64,000 nucleotides of DNA, taken from Intestinibacter sp964449895 (GTDB lineage: Bacteria; Bacillota; Clostridia; Peptostreptococcales; Peptostreptococcaceae). The position numbers and the translations under genes are program-made. Shown here one piece after another: positions 16,999 to 26,200 of the stretch. The stretch lies in NCBI GenBank assembly GCA_964449895.1, contig CAYVBY010000001.1, positions 310,001-374,000 on the forward strand. The letters run 5' to 3'. How positions within the stretch are numbered: position 1 is the stretch's first letter; each line of letters starts with the position of its first letter. The notes beneath the pieces are model-generated. The model was not told where the DNA came from. It searched no databases and saw nothing but the letters and a program-made list of their open reading frames with translations.

Positions 16999-18003
16999 TT
17001 ATTTTTCTTCATAAAAACTTACATTTTTTATAACTAAATCAAAAGTTCCATTTTCATTTTTTCTAATACTATATTTCATTGGATCTTCAAAATCTGATAA
17101 ATTACCTTTTATATCAAATCCATTATCAGTCTTAATACTTCTTTTTTTAAGTTTCTTTTCAACCCATTTTTTATCAATAGAAAAATTTTCCCCTAATCCT
17201 TTTTCATCCATATATTCTTTAAAACTTTCCTTTAATTCGGGTTCTCCTATGCTTTTTTCAGCAAATTCTTCTAAATCTACTGTTTCTTTTTCTTTTAATG
17301 TATAGTTAAGTATACTTCTTATATCTTCAGCTTTTTTTACATCATTACAAATAGCATTAGTAATCCAATTTTCTGCAGTTGTTTTAAATACTTTTGTTTT
17401 ATATTTATCATCATTTACTCTTTTAGCATTTAAAAAATCTACTACGAACTTTGTCTCTAATTGCTCTTTTTCTGCATCCTTATCTAGTAGTTTTAAATGA
17501 TATTCATCATTTATTCCGCTGACTCCTATTAAGGCTGCTTGTTTTGTTTTTCCAGTTTCTGGGATACCTATCTCATTTGATACTATTTGAATATTAAATT
17601 TATCTTCCATATATTCAATTGAATGTGTATATAATTTCTTATAATCAAGTTTTATTATAGCTATATTTTTTTCATCCTTTACACTATATAAACAAATTGC
17701 CAAATCACAAGAATCTATTTCTTCCCCTGATTTCATAGTATCAAATAAATATGATGCTATTTCTTTTGAATTTTGTAAAAATGTATCTTCATTATAAATT
17801 ATTTGTTCACAGCAATTTTTAATTGTATTATGGTTATAATCATTAAATTCTGCCTTTCTCAAGTCATCATCTTTTGATATTTTATTAATTATCTTTTGAA
17901 AAAATTTATCTACCTCTAAACTAGTTCTAGACTCATAATCATTTAGTATTGGTGCATCATTATTTTTATCTAAAACATGTACTATGGACTTATGTATAAT
18001 CAT
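16999..18003 (-). CDS. Nucleoid-associated protein, NdpA/YejK family
   Basis: A 334-residue soluble protein matching the 37-kDa nucleoid-associated protein family. It shows the start IIHKSIVHVLD, the middle AALIGVSGINDEYHLKLLDKD region, and a mixed charged C-terminal domain ending in a strand-rich module. Members bind the nucleoid in Gram-negative bacteria, and their role in Firmicutes is poorly known. AAAGGAGG precedes the ATG. It has no operon partner; the RluA gene upstream ends 34 bases before it. Confidence 0.75.
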   Translation of the reverse strand: MIIHKSIVHVLDKNNDAPILNDYESRTSLEVDKFFQKIINKISKDDDLRKAEFNDYNHNTIKNCCEQIIYNEDTFLQNSKEIASYLFDTMKSGEEIDSCDLAICLYSVKDEKNIAIIKLDYKKLYTHSIEYMEDKFNIQIVSNEIGIPETGKTKQAALIGVSGINDEYHLKLLDKDAEKEQLETKFVVDFLNAKRVNDDKYKTKVFKTTAENWITNAICNDVKKAEDIRSILNYTLKEKETVDLEEFAEKSIGEPELKESFKEYMDEKGLGENFSIDKKWVEKKLKKRSIKTDNGFDIKGNLSDFEDPMKYSIRKNENGTFDLVIKNVSFYEEK

Positions 18004-18037
18004 ACTTTTGCCTCCTTTATTTTTATGGATATTAAAA

Positions 18038-18940
18038 TTATCTCAATTTATTAATTAACTCCTCCATATCTCGAGGAATTTTTGCTTTAAATTCTAAATT
18101 TTTCTTAGTTCTAGGTTGTTGAAATTTAAGACTATATGCATGTAAAGCTTGTCTTTTTATTAAAGTTTCATCTACATATCCATATAATTCATCTCCTATT
18201 ATAGGATGTCCCATATGTGCCATATGAACTCTTATTTGATGAGTTCTTCCTGTTTCTAATTTAACTTCTAATAAAGTTGCATCATTTAATCTCTCAATTA
18301 CTTTATAATGTGTAATAGATTCTTGACCTCTAGGATCTACTATCCTTTTTACACTATCATCTGTTGGTCTATATATAGGTTCATTTATAGTATCAAATTC
18401 CTTTTCAACTACTCCTTTAACTACTGTTATATATTTTTTTTCAAATTCAGGACTTTTCATTTCACTAGATAAAACATGTTGTGCAAAAGGATTCTTCGCA
18501 ACTATTACAAGCCCTGATGTATTCATATCTAATCTATTTACAAATCTTACTTTTACATTCTCACCTTTTTTTATTATGTAATCTGTAACTCCATTTGCTA
18601 TAGTATTTTCAAAGTGACTTTTAGTTGGATGAACTACCATAAAAGGAGGTTTATTCACCATAATTAAGTCAAAATCATCATAAATTACATCCAAATTTAA
18701 ATCCTGTGGTGTAAAATTAGCCATATCTTCCTCAATTTTAACTTCTATCAAATCACCTTTTTTAACTTTTTTGTCTAACTTTTTGAAATTACCATTTACT
18801 GTTACAGTCTTAAATCTTTTTAATTTAGACACATATCTAACAGAAAAATTTAATCTATCTAACAAAACTTCTTTCAAAGTCAAATCTTCTTCATTTATAT
18901 ACGATATAAGATTGTATTTTTGATCTTTTCCTTGAAACAA
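18038..18940 (-). CDS. RluA-family 23S rRNA/tRNA pseudouridine synthase
   Basis: A 300-residue enzyme with an N-terminal S4-like RNA-binding domain (residues 15-75) and a catalytic domain. The catalytic Asp sits in VNRLDMNTSGLVIVAKN. The usual HRLD is NRLD here, a common variant. It also has GRTHQIRVHMAHMGHPIIGD. It converts uridine to pseudouridine in structured RNA; which site is modified cannot be read from sequence. The start is TTG 18940 behind AGGTG. Confidence 0.85.
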   Translation of the reverse strand: MFQGKDQKYNLISYINEEDLTLKEVLLDRLNFSVRYVSKLKRFKTVTVNGNFKKLDKKVKKGDLIEVKIEEDMANFTPQDLNLDVIYDDFDLIMVNKPPFMVVHPTKSHFENTIANGVTDYIIKKGENVKVRFVNRLDMNTSGLVIVAKNPFAQHVLSSEMKSPEFEKKYITVVKGVVEKEFDTINEPIYRPTDDSVKRIVDPRGQESITHYKVIERLNDATLLEVKLETGRTHQIRVHMAHMGHPIIGDELYGYVDETLIKRQALHAYSLKFQQPRTKKNLEFKAKIPRDMEELINKLR

Positions 18941-19036
18941 ATCTACACCTACTTCCTTTATTCTTTAACATATATATTTTACACTAATTTTAAAATTAAA
19001 TGAAGAAAAAAGATTTTATCCATATTAAAATTCATC

Positions 19037-19072
19037 AAAAAAAGTTCCTCAAAAAGAGGAACTCTATTTTTT
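19037..19072 (-). terminator. Terminator after the YbaK-like gene
   Basis: GAGTTCCTC/GAGGAACTT hairpin with a seven-T tail on the - strand. Confidence 0.8.
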
Positions 19073-19133
19073 GTGTAATCTATAAATTTATATTAAGTCT
19101 GCCTTAAATGTCTCTAAAATTTCATACATTTAA

Positions 19134-19628
19134 TTATTCTGATAAAGTCTCGTCATAGCCTTTGCATACATCTATCCACTTTTCGCTATGTGAATATTTT
19201 TCCATTTCATCGCAAGTTAATTCTATAGCTGAATTACTACTTCCACAAGCAGGGAATACTGTAGAAAAACGCTTCATTGAAACATCTAGATAAACTTTTA
19301 CGCCTTCATTTGCTATTGCAAATGGACAAACACCGCCTATAGCATGTCCTATATATTCTATAACTTCATCTGCTGTAAGCATTTTTGCTTTTGTTGAAAA
19401 CTCACCTTTATATTTTTTATTATCAATCTTTGCATCTCCTGCTACTACTATTAATATAGCATTATCTCCTTCTTTATTTTTAAAAGATAAAGTCTTAGCT
19501 ATTCTAGCTGGAATAACATGAGCTGCTTGTGCTGCTAATTCAACTGTTGCACTTGATTGATCAAATTCTATAATATCTTGTTCTCTTCCATATTCTGCAA
19601 AATACTCTCTAACTCTTTCTATCGACAT
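19134..19628 (-). CDS. YbaK/EbsC-family aminoacyl-tRNA deacylase-like protein
   Basis: A 164-residue single-domain protein of the YbaK/ProX family. These proteins hydrolyse mischarged tRNA such as Cys-tRNA-Pro. Seen are the IAKTLSFKN strand with the key Lys, the DAKIDNKKYK segment, and the GGVCPFAIAN ... ACGSSNSAIELT C-terminal blocks. GGGGTG precedes the ATG. Confidence 0.85.
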   Translation of the reverse strand: MSIERVREYFAEYGREQDIIEFDQSSATVELAAQAAHVIPARIAKTLSFKNKEGDNAILIVVAGDAKIDNKKYKGEFSTKAKMLTADEVIEYIGHAIGGVCPFAIANEGVKVYLDVSMKRFSTVFPACGSSNSAIELTCDEMEKYSHSEKWIDVCKGYDETLSE

Positions 19629-19800
19629 TTTTTACACCCCTATAATTTAGTCTTTTCATATAGTATAACATATTTTCATTTATTAAATACCTCTCTTCTA
19701 AAAATATTGGCGTTTTTTGTAAAAAAGTATACCCTTTACTAAATATAATAAAATGTTTATTATAAAAATCTCTAATATAAATTTTTTTGAAACCACATAT

Positions 19801-19846
19801 AGAAATTATATTTATACTCATTTTTAAAAGAAATGTAATTTCTTAT
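19801..19846. repeat. 46-bp AT-rich palindromic element, copy upstream of NAD kinase
   Basis: The ends AGAAATTA and TAATTTCT pair. The sequence matches 20731-20776 at about 38 of 46 positions by eye without gaps. The two copies flank the NAD kinase gene. Confidence 0.45.
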
Positions 19847-19897
19847 ATGCTCAAAATGTTTATAATATAATTCTTTATTATTGTTAATATAAATATG

Positions 19898-19906
19898 TGG
19901 TATAAT
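19898..19906 (+). promoter_or_regulatory. Extended -10 promoter of the NAD kinase gene
   Basis: TGGTATAAT, a consensus TATAAT with the TGN extension, about 24 bases upstream of the start codon. A weak TTATTG lies 17 bases before it. The rest of the 300-base gap 19629-19929 shows only the palindromic element at 19801-19846. Confidence 0.6.
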
Positions 19907-19929
19907 ACTTGTTGTAAAGAGGTGGGATA

Positions 19930-20730
19930 ATGGAAAGAATTATTACAATTAACTCAAATAATTTATCAAAATCTATAGAAACTAAAGAAATTTTAACTAA
20001 AAAGTTAGAAAAAGTTGGATTTACTGTTAGTGATAAGATGCATCCAAATACAGAACTTATAATATCTATAGGTGGAGATGGTTCATTTTTACAAACTGTG
20101 CATGATTTTGAATTTCCTGAAGTACCTATTTTAGGTATAAATACTGGTCATCTAGGATTTTTCCCAGATTTTTCTCCAGCAGACATAGATAAATTTATTG
20201 TATCTTATCTAATGAAAGATTACATCGTACAAGAAGTTCCTGTGCTTCAATCTACAGTATGTACTAAATCTAACTGCAACGATGTTTTTGCTATAAATGA
20301 AGTTGTTGTTAAAGGATATAAATCAAGAACAATTCATTTATCTCTAGGAATAAACGAACATCATGTTCAAAATTTTAGTGGTGATGGCTTAATAGTTTCA
20401 ACTTCTACAGGGTCAACAGCATATAACTATGCAGCTAGTGGAAGTATAATCGATCCAAGTATAAACGTTATGCAAATTACTCCGCTTTCACCAATAAATA
20501 CAAATACTTATAGAAGTTTTACTTCTAGTATTATTTGCTCAAAAGATTCAATTGTAAAAATATCACCAGAATATAGATTTGAGGATTCAATATTAATAGT
20601 AGTAGATGGAGTAGAATATAAATTCGAACAAATTGTAAGTATTTCTACATTTGTTTCTGATTTGAAAGTTAAATTACTTAGAATGTCAAACTACGAATTT
20701 TGGAGTAGAGTAACAGAAAAATTTTTATAA
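19930..20730 (+). CDS. nadK: NAD kinase
   Basis: A 266-residue enzyme, the usual length for the Firmicute type. It makes NADP from NAD with ATP. The diagnostic GGDGSFLQ (about residues 53-60), the NTGHLGFF loop, NEVVVKG and the STSTGSTAYNYAASG block are all present. AGAGGTGGG precedes the ATG. The yfcE-like gene follows on the same strand after 97 bases. Confidence 0.95.
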   Translation: MERIITINSNNLSKSIETKEILTKKLEKVGFTVSDKMHPNTELIISIGGDGSFLQTVHDFEFPEVPILGINTGHLGFFPDFSPADIDKFIVSYLMKDYIVQEVPVLQSTVCTKSNCNDVFAINEVVVKGYKSRTIHLSLGINEHHVQNFSGDGLIVSTSTGSTAYNYAASGSIIDPSINVMQITPLSPINTNTYRSFTSSIICSKDSIVKISPEYRFEDSILIVVDGVEYKFEQIVSISTFVSDLKVKLLRMSNYEFWSRVTEKFL

Positions 20731-20776
20731 AAAAATTATATTTATTCTCAATTTTAAAGATAATATAATTTCCTAT
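20731..20776. repeat. 46-bp AT-rich palindromic element, copy downstream of NAD kinase
   Basis: About 83% identical by eye to 19801-19846. The arms AAATTATATT and AATATAATTT recur at 60616-60660. It may act as a weak terminator. Confidence 0.45.
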
Positions 20777-20827
20777 GTTCTATAAAAATATTTATTTAAG
20801 GTATATTGTTAATTTAGGAGGATTATT

Positions 20828-21394
20828 ATGAAGATAGGTGTAATGAGTGATACTCACGGTAGCTTACCTTATTTTGAAAAAGCATTAGATTTATTAAAAG
20901 ATTGTGATGTACTTTTCCATATAGGAGATGTATTATATCATGGTCCAAGAAATGATTTACCAGAAGGATACAATCCTAAAGGTGTAATAGAAAAAATAAA
21001 CAATGTAGACAACATTTTAATAGCTAGAGGAAACTGTGACGCAGATGTTGACCAAATGGTTTTAAAACATCCTATACAAAGTCCTTATGTTATGACTCAA
21101 TTTGGTGAAATAAGATTTTTATTAAACCATGGGTATTTAGAACCAAAAGAAGAAATCATAAAAAAAGCTAAAAGTATGGGTGCTGATGTATTAATATTAG
21201 GACATACTCATGTAAAAGAATTATTTATGGATGAAAACTTAGTAGTATTAAATCCAGGAAGTACTTCTATACCTAAAGATGGTAGTCATTCAGTAGCAAT
21301 TATAGATATTATTCCTGTAGAAGACGGACACGATGAATTAGATTTAAATATTGATTTATATGATATAAATACAGGTAAAATAATAGAGTTATAA
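20828..21394 (+). CDS. YfcE-type metallophosphoesterase
   Basis: A 188-residue calcineurin-like phosphodiesterase. Metal ligands are visible as SDTHGS (residues 7-12), HIGDVLYHG, ARGNCD, NHGY and LGHTHVK. E. coli YfcE hydrolyses phosphodiesters in vitro, but the natural substrate is unknown. GGAGG precedes the ATG. It may share the NAD kinase transcript. Confidence 0.88.
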   Translation: MKIGVMSDTHGSLPYFEKALDLLKDCDVLFHIGDVLYHGPRNDLPEGYNPKGVIEKINNVDNILIARGNCDADVDQMVLKHPIQSPYVMTQFGEIRFLLNHGYLEPKEEIIKKAKSMGADVLILGHTHVKELFMDENLVVLNPGSTSIPKDGSHSVAIIDIIPVEDGHDELDLNIDLYDINTGKIIEL

Positions 21395-21398
21395 TCTA

Positions 21399-21440
21399 AA
21401 AGATGTTCTAAAATATAATATATTTTAGAACATCTTTTTT
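21399..21440 (+). terminator. Terminator of the nadK-yfcE unit
   Basis: AAAGATGTTCTAAAATA and TATTTTAGAACATCTTT form a perfect stem ending in a T run. Confidence 0.9.
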
Positions 21441-21443
21441 AAT

Positions 21444-21470
21444 AAAAAAACACTGTTTTCACAGTGTTTT
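21444..21470 (-). terminator. Terminator of the CorC/HlyC-like gene
   Basis: AAAACACTGT/ACAGTGTTTT hairpin with a T tail on the - strand, overlapping the stop region of the gene ending at 21469. Confidence 0.8.
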
Positions 21471-22716
21471 ATATAAATATTCTTATTTTATTTATTCTAT
21501 TTTTGTCGATACTTTCCACATTGAATTTAACATTTTCAACTTCAATTAATTCATGTTCTTCTGGTATTCTTTTTAGATATCCAATGATAAATCCACCTAT
21601 AGAATCAAATTCTTCTGATTCAAAGTTTATTCCAAGAATCTCATTTACATCACTTATTTTTGTACTACCTTCAACAACATATTCATTTTCACTTACCTTT
21701 ACTATTTCCTCTTCTTCTTCATCATATTCGTCATCTATATCACCGACAATTACCTCAACTAAATCTTCTATAGTAAGTAATCCAGCAGTTCCTCCATATT
21801 CATCAACTACTATTGCCATTTGACTTTTTTCTTTTTTCATTTCTTCAAGAAGCTGAGTTATTTTTTTAAATTCATAAGTAAAAAATGCTTCTCTAACATA
21901 ATCTTTTATGTCGAACTTATTTATCTCTTCGTCACTTAAGAATATTATATCTTTTATATTTAATATTCCGACTATATCATCTATGCTTTCTTTGTATACT
22001 GGTAATCTACTTAATTTTTCAGTTTTAAATAATTCTATGATTTCATCATAAGTATCTTCTATACTAACAGCAACCATATCAAGCCTTTGAATCATTGCTT
22101 CTTTAGCTTGCATATCCCCAAATTGGAAAACATTATTTATTATTTCACGTTCTTCCATTTCAAGAACACCCTCTTCATGACTTACATTAACCATAGTTTT
22201 TAATTCTTCTTCTGTAATAAATGGTTTAGCACCATTATTGTCAATTCCTAATATTTTAAATATTATTCCTGTAAGTAAGTTAAATACCCATACAGCAGGC
22301 TTTGCAATTTTCATTATTAAATTAATAGGTTTAGCTACTATTAAAGCAAGTTTCTCTGGACTATTTGCAGCTATAGTCTTTGGTGTTATTTCTCCAAAAA
22401 TTAAAACTAATACAGTCATAACTGCTGTAGCTATAGCAACACCTTTTGATCCATAAATAGATAAAAATAAAGATGTTGAAACTGATGTAGCTGCTATATT
22501 AACAAGGTTATTACCAACTAATATCGAACTAAGTAAATCCCCTGACTTTTCAATAAGTGAGGCAACTAATTTAGCGCCTTTCACACCTTCTTCTTCCATA
22601 TATCTAATTCTAATCTTACTCAATGACATTAAAGATGTCTCAGATGCTGAGAAAAATGCTGATGCCATTAGTAAAAATACTAGTAAAACAATTTGTAATA
22701 TTTCGGTCGAAGCCAA
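21469..22716 (-). CDS. HlyC/CorC-type transporter-associated protein (CNNM/DUF21, CBS pair)
   Basis: A 415-residue membrane protein. An N-terminal DUF21/CNNM domain with four hydrophobic segments (SASETSLMSLSK, FGEITPKTIAANSPEK) is followed by two CBS domains (about 200-320, with MVAVSIEDTYDEI and the VDEYGGTAGLLTIEDLVE motif). A CorC/HlyC C-terminal domain completes it. Family members are linked to Mg2+/Co2+ efflux. The start is TTG 22716 after an AGGAG box with a long spacer, so it is less certain than the rest. Confidence 0.85.
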   Translation of the reverse strand: MASTEILQIVLLVFLLMASAFFSASETSLMSLSKIRIRYMEEEGVKGAKLVASLIEKSGDLLSSILVGNNLVNIAATSVSTSLFLSIYGSKGVAIATAVMTVLVLIFGEITPKTIAANSPEKLALIVAKPINLIMKIAKPAVWVFNLLTGIIFKILGIDNNGAKPFITEEELKTMVNVSHEEGVLEMEEREIINNVFQFGDMQAKEAMIQRLDMVAVSIEDTYDEIIELFKTEKLSRLPVYKESIDDIVGILNIKDIIFLSDEEINKFDIKDYVREAFFTYEFKKITQLLEEMKKEKSQMAIVVDEYGGTAGLLTIEDLVEVIVGDIDDEYDEEEEEIVKVSENEYVVEGSTKISDVNEILGINFESEEFDSIGGFIIGYLKRIPEEHELIEVENVKFNVESIDKNRINKIRIFI

Positions 22717-22957
22717 CCTGTACCACTCTCCTAATTTTATTGATTTTTCATCTTTATACTTTATATAATAAAGATTTTTATATTAGTAATAATTATAACA
22801 TAAATGCAACTAATTTGAAAATACGGTTATAATTTTGTATTTTTAATTATAATTATATTATGTGAATTTATTATTAAATATTAATTAATTTATATATATG
22901 TTTTATTATATTTTATTTTTTATTTTAATTATTTTATTAAATTAATTTTTATATTTT

Positions 22958-22986
22958 TTGTCTATTTTTGTATCATATTGTATAGA
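22958..22986 (+). promoter_or_regulatory. Predicted promoter of the C-rich small RNA
   Basis: TTGTCT, a 17-base spacer, and TATAGA on the + strand, in a gap where both flanking genes run on the - strand. Confidence 0.5.
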
Positions 22987-22992
22987 TTTACA

Positions 22993-23203
22993 TATATATA
23001 TACTAAGAAAAATTTTAATTTTTCTATTCCCCCTGTTGACGGTAAACAAAAATATATTTTTAAAAATTTTTAAATAATATGTATAAATATTATTTTCTTG
23101 GCAACACTTATATATGAGAGCGGAAATTATATATATCTCTCCCCCTAATAAGTATATATTTTTAGGCATCTACAATCTTCCCCTTGTAGATGCCTCTTTT
23201 TTT
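22993..23203 (+). ncRNA. Candidate trans-acting small RNA with three C-rich motifs
   Basis: The 486-base gap between two - strand genes carries a + strand promoter (22958-22986) and a strong + strand terminator (23164-23203), about 210 bases apart, with no convincing reading frame. A perfect 9-bp hairpin (23006-23025) is followed by CCCCC at 23029-23033. CCCCC recurs at 23141-23145, flanked by a GAGAG/CTCTC stem. CCCC at 23180-23183 lies in the terminator loop. Exposed C-rich motifs that pair with Shine-Dalgarno sequences are typical of Gram-positive regulatory RNAs such as RsaE/RoxS. Existence and ends are inferred. Confidence 0.55.
23164..23203 (+). terminator. Terminator of the C-rich RNA, with C-rich loop
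   Basis: AGGCATCTACAA/TTGTAGATGCCT, a perfect 12-bp stem with loop TCTTCCCC, followed by CTTTTTTT on the + strand. The - strand side has only AAAAATATA, so the signal points to + strand transcription. Confidence 0.85.
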
Positions 23204-26200
23204 AACTATATTCTATATCTATTTTAGATCCACTTCCTCCATTATTAGGAGTAACTAGAAGTTTTACTGGAACCCTATTTTTAAGTTCTTCAACATGACT
23301 TATTATACCTACACTTAATCTTTCGTGATGAAGCTTTTCTAAAGATTCCATAACTACATCTAAAAGCTCTGTATCTAAAGATCCAAATCCTTCATCTAAG
23401 AAGAAAAATTCAAGTGGAGCACTTCCCTTTAATTGTATTTGAGATGAAAGCGCTAATGCTAAAGCTAGAGAAGTTAAGAAGGTTTCTCCTCCTGATAAAG
23501 TTTTTATTCCCCTTCTAAGTCCTCCATTATAATTATCTCTCATTACAAAGTTTAAATTTTCATCTATTTCTAAAACATATCTACCCTTAGTCATATCTTC
23601 AAGTCTCTTTGATGCTTCTATGACTATATATTCAAGTTGATTTTTAGCCACAAATTCTACAAATCTCTTACCTTGAAGTAACTTTTCTATTTCCTTTAAA
23701 AGTTCTAAATTATGTATTGATTCTTCAAGTTTTTTCTGAAGTTTTTTCACTTTATCAAGATTTTTTTCTAAGTTCATAACTTCATTTCGTTTTGCACCGA
23801 TTTCTTGAGTTATAGTTTCTATTTCATGTTGTAATTTATATTTAGATTTTTCAAGTTCTAAATATAAATTTAAATCAAAACTTCTACCATTTAATTTTTC
23901 TTTTAAATTTTTAATCTCTAAAGTTAATGACTTATCTTCTTTTTCAAAAAATTCAATTTGATCCTTTAGATATTCTCTCTCTTCATCACTTATTAAGGCA
24001 TTTTGTACTGCATAAATACTATCAAATTTATATTCAAATAATAGTGAATTTAAATTTTCTTTTGAAGTTTTATGCTTATTTGTAGCTTCTTGTAATTTAC
24101 CTTTTACTTCACTTATTTTTGATTTTAATTTTTCATTTTTATATTTTTCATCTTCAACTTGAACTCTTAATTTTGCTTCTGTTGAAGTTATTGTATTTAT
24201 TTCGTCTATTGTATTATCTAAAAGATATTTTGGATTTTGACCTTTTGTTATTAAGTTAAATTCATTTTCTTTTTCTGATTTTTCTTTTATATTACTTTCA
24301 TTTTCTTTTTGTAAATTTGAAATAGATTTATCTATATCTACAAACTCATCTCTTCTTTGTTTTATGCTAAATTCTATTTTTTCCTTTGTTTCTTTTAATT
24401 TAAAGTTAGTTTCATCGATTTCTTCTATTATCTTTGAATTTTTATTTATCTCTTCAACTTTTTCTTTTAAATTTTCAATTTTTAATGTTGATATTAGATA
24501 TAAATACTCTTTTTTATGATTGTCATGAGTTTTTCTTATTTTATCTAAATCTTCTTGTAAAGAACTTAAATTTGCACTTTTGTTATTTATATCTGTACTT
24601 AATTCTATTTCTTCTTTTTCTTTTTTGTTTTTAACTATTTCTAACTCTTTTATTTCCTTTTCTAAATCTTCCTTAGATTTATTCCAGTTGTCTATTTTTT
24701 CTTTTAGAGTTATTACTTCCTTTGACATAATATTTAATTCTTTTTCTAAATCTAGCGAAGTAAATTCTCCTATCTCAATTTTTAAATCTTTTACAACATC
24801 TTCACTTATACTTATTTTGCTAAGTAGTTGACTTTGAAGTCTTATAGCTTCATCATAATTTTCACTTAAGTTATTTATATTTTCTTCTAGTTTTAAAATT
24901 TGAGATTGTATGTAATTTATTTTATCGTTATTATTTACAATGCTTAAATTTGGATGATGAACTGAACCACATACAGGACATGGATGTCCATCTTTCAATC
25001 CATTTTTTAATTCATTTGCTAAATTTAAAAACTTTTCTTCATTTAAAGCCTTCTCTAAAGAAAGTTTCTCTCTTTTTTGTTTTTCAATAGCTTCTTCTAA
25101 AGATTTTATATCTCTATCTACTTTAAATTTTTCTTCTCTATACTTATTTAAATCTTCTTGTTTTTGACTTAACTTATTTTCATTTTCTTTAGTTTTTTCA
25201 TATTGAGTTCTTAAAGTTGAAACCTTATTTGATTTAGCAACCAAATCATCATTTGTTCCTGGACATTTAGAACTTAAAATTTCATATTTATCATTTATAT
25301 TTTTAAGCTTTGATTTTAATTCTTTAGTTGCATTTTCTACAAATCCAAAACTGCTCTTTAAATCCTTTAACTCTTTAATTAGAGAAGATATTTTTTCTTC
25401 ATCTACCTCTAATTCTTTTTTGACTCTAAAATACTCTTTTTCAATTTCATAGGCTTTATAAACTTTACTTTTAAAATCTTCACTTGTTTTAAGTTCACTA
25501 ATTTTATTTTCATTTTCTTTTATTAAACTATTAGTTTTTTCATATTGAGCATCTAAATCATCAGTAATCTTTTTAAGATTATTTTTTTGAATCTCATAGT
25601 CATAAATTTTAGCTTTTAAGTTTTCTATTTTACTTAAAACTTCCTTTATTTGAACTTCTATTTCTATAGCTCTTTCAAACTTTTGTTTATTTTCTATTAA
25701 TCCTTCTAATTTATTGTCTTTTTCCCTTTGAGCATTTTCATATTTAAATTTAGTAGATTCATATTCTCTATTAGATTGAATATATTCCCTATCTAATTTA
25801 TTCAAATCTATATTATACTCAGATATAGAATTTTCAAATTCTTGAGTATTCTTTATATGAGGATTTACTATTTTTGCATGTCCTGACCTCTCAACTTTAA
25901 TTTTATTTTCTTCAATTTCTTTAGCTCTTTCATTTAATTTATTTTTTTTATTTTCCTTTTCTTCTAAAGCTTGTTGATAAGTTATAATTTCTTTAGATTC
26001 CTCATATTTCTTCTCTGTATCTGATAATTCTTCTCTCATTTTTCTAGAATGTTCTTGAAGATTTATTAAATCCTTATATGCTTGATCAAATATTTCCTGT
26101 GTAGTTCCTTCATATTGTAAAAGATTATTTTCTAAAATCTCAATTTCAATCTTTTTAGAATCTCTTTTCTTTTTAACCTTCTCAGTTAAAGCTTTACCGT

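Noticed and set aside
22942..23169. Open frame of 75 residues on the - strand in the gap before sbcC
   Set aside because: No ribosome binding site, biased composition, and it overlaps the promoter-to-terminator unit on the other strand.
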